Shown here piece by piece: positions 63,812 through 64,000 of a DNA stretch of 64,000 nucleotides (within the stretch, counting starts at the first letter, position 1; each line of letters begins with the position of its first letter). The stretch is from Erythrobasidium yunnanense (Eukaryota > Basidiomycota > Cystobasidiomycetes > Erythrobasidiales > Erythrobasidiaceae): positions 1,246,318 through 1,310,317 of the forward strand of contig BCJC01000002.1 in NCBI GenBank assembly GCA_001600175.1. Reading direction: 5' to 3'. Below the pieces are notes generated by a model. The model was not told the origin of the DNA. It saw only the letters and a list, made by a program, of their open reading frames with translations, and did no database searches. The position numbers and the translations under genes are program-made.

Positions 63812-64000
63812 ATGCAAGCCGCCCATACGCAGAGCGCTCGAACGCCCTTCTTCAGCAGATCCTCCGTACAAGGTTCACAGACTGCGAGACGCAAATCCAG
63901 TAGGTCCTTGACATCAGTCACCCGCATTACGTGCTTATGCCTATGCCAGGTGCTTCATCGATCGCCAAACTCATGGAGTCACCCAGCTACGATGAATACG
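63812..64000 (+). CDS. Start of a gene leaving the window (partial, unrecognised)
   Basis: MQAAHTQSARTPFFSRSSVQ continues GSQTARRKSS; a donor GTAGGT at about 63901 and acceptor TATGCCAG at about 63949 join it in phase to ASSIAKLMESPSYDEY at the window edge. The Ser/Arg-rich opening and clean splice suggest a real gene, but too little is visible to name it. Confidence 0.4.
   Translation, partial: MQAAHTQSARTPFFSRSSVQGSQTARRKSSRSLTSVTRITCLCLCQVLHRSPNSWSHPATMNT

Overview
This 64 kb window comes from a compact nuclear genome, most likely of a basidiomycete fungus. Nearly every gene is cut by short GT-AG introns, many of 45-75 nt with CTAAT/CTGAC-type branch sites just before the acceptor. Genes sit a few tens to a few hundred bases apart. 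Base composition looks near 50% GC. The gene set (fungal ATG4 with a very long N-terminus, Tfb1, cyclin H, CDC5/Cef1, Wss1, Gdt1, ERO1, Sec61, a P-glycoprotein-like ABC transporter, secreted GH13 amylase) is fungal. I cannot fix the class; Ustilaginomycotina or Pucciniomycotina would both fit. I saw no transposon, virus-like element, tRNA, rRNA or CRISPR array.

Layout. 1-3.4 kb: the tail of an unknown coiled-coil protein and an F-box-like protein. 3.4-15.7 kb: a run rich in mitochondrial functions, namely alanyl-tRNA synthetase with a possible mitochondrial leader, the SUV3 RNA helicase, a complex I subunit split into eight small exons, and a mitochondrial P-loop ATPase. A secreted alpha-amylase sits among them on the other strand. 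15.8-18 kb: one unrecognised gene. 18-25.9 kb: a full-length ABCB transporter divergent from a Wss1-type DNA-protein-crosslink protease. 26.1-30.9 kb: four head-to-tail paralogues of an unrecognised family. 31-42.7 kb: housekeeping genes, TFIIH Tfb1, ATG4, TFIIH cyclin H, GDT1 and the spliceosomal Myb protein CDC5. 43.1-46 kb: a D-2-hydroxyacid dehydrogenase, a small unknown gene, and a 5'-truncated second copy of the dehydrogenase. 46.1-49.3 kb: two members of another unrecognised family with an internal repeat. 49.8-52 kb: ERO1. 52.1-57.8 kb: a divergent pair, a TPP1/Est3-like telomere protein candidate and an HMMR/RHAMM-like coiled-coil protein. 58.2-60.5 kb: Sec61 alpha, with what appears to be a 6-nt microexon. 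60.8-64 kb: a single-pass membrane protein, a small ZNF706-like zinc finger protein, a Prx5-type peroxiredoxin, and the start of a gene that leaves the window.

The most interesting points are the TPP1/Est3-like OB-fold protein, the Sec61 microexon, the two unrecognised gene families, the HMMR-like protein, and several genes visible only after splicing (complex I subunit, zinc finger protein, small 44.6 kb gene). All family assignments rest on motif recognition by eye; no database search was run. Exon joins were worked out by checking donor, acceptor and phase by hand.
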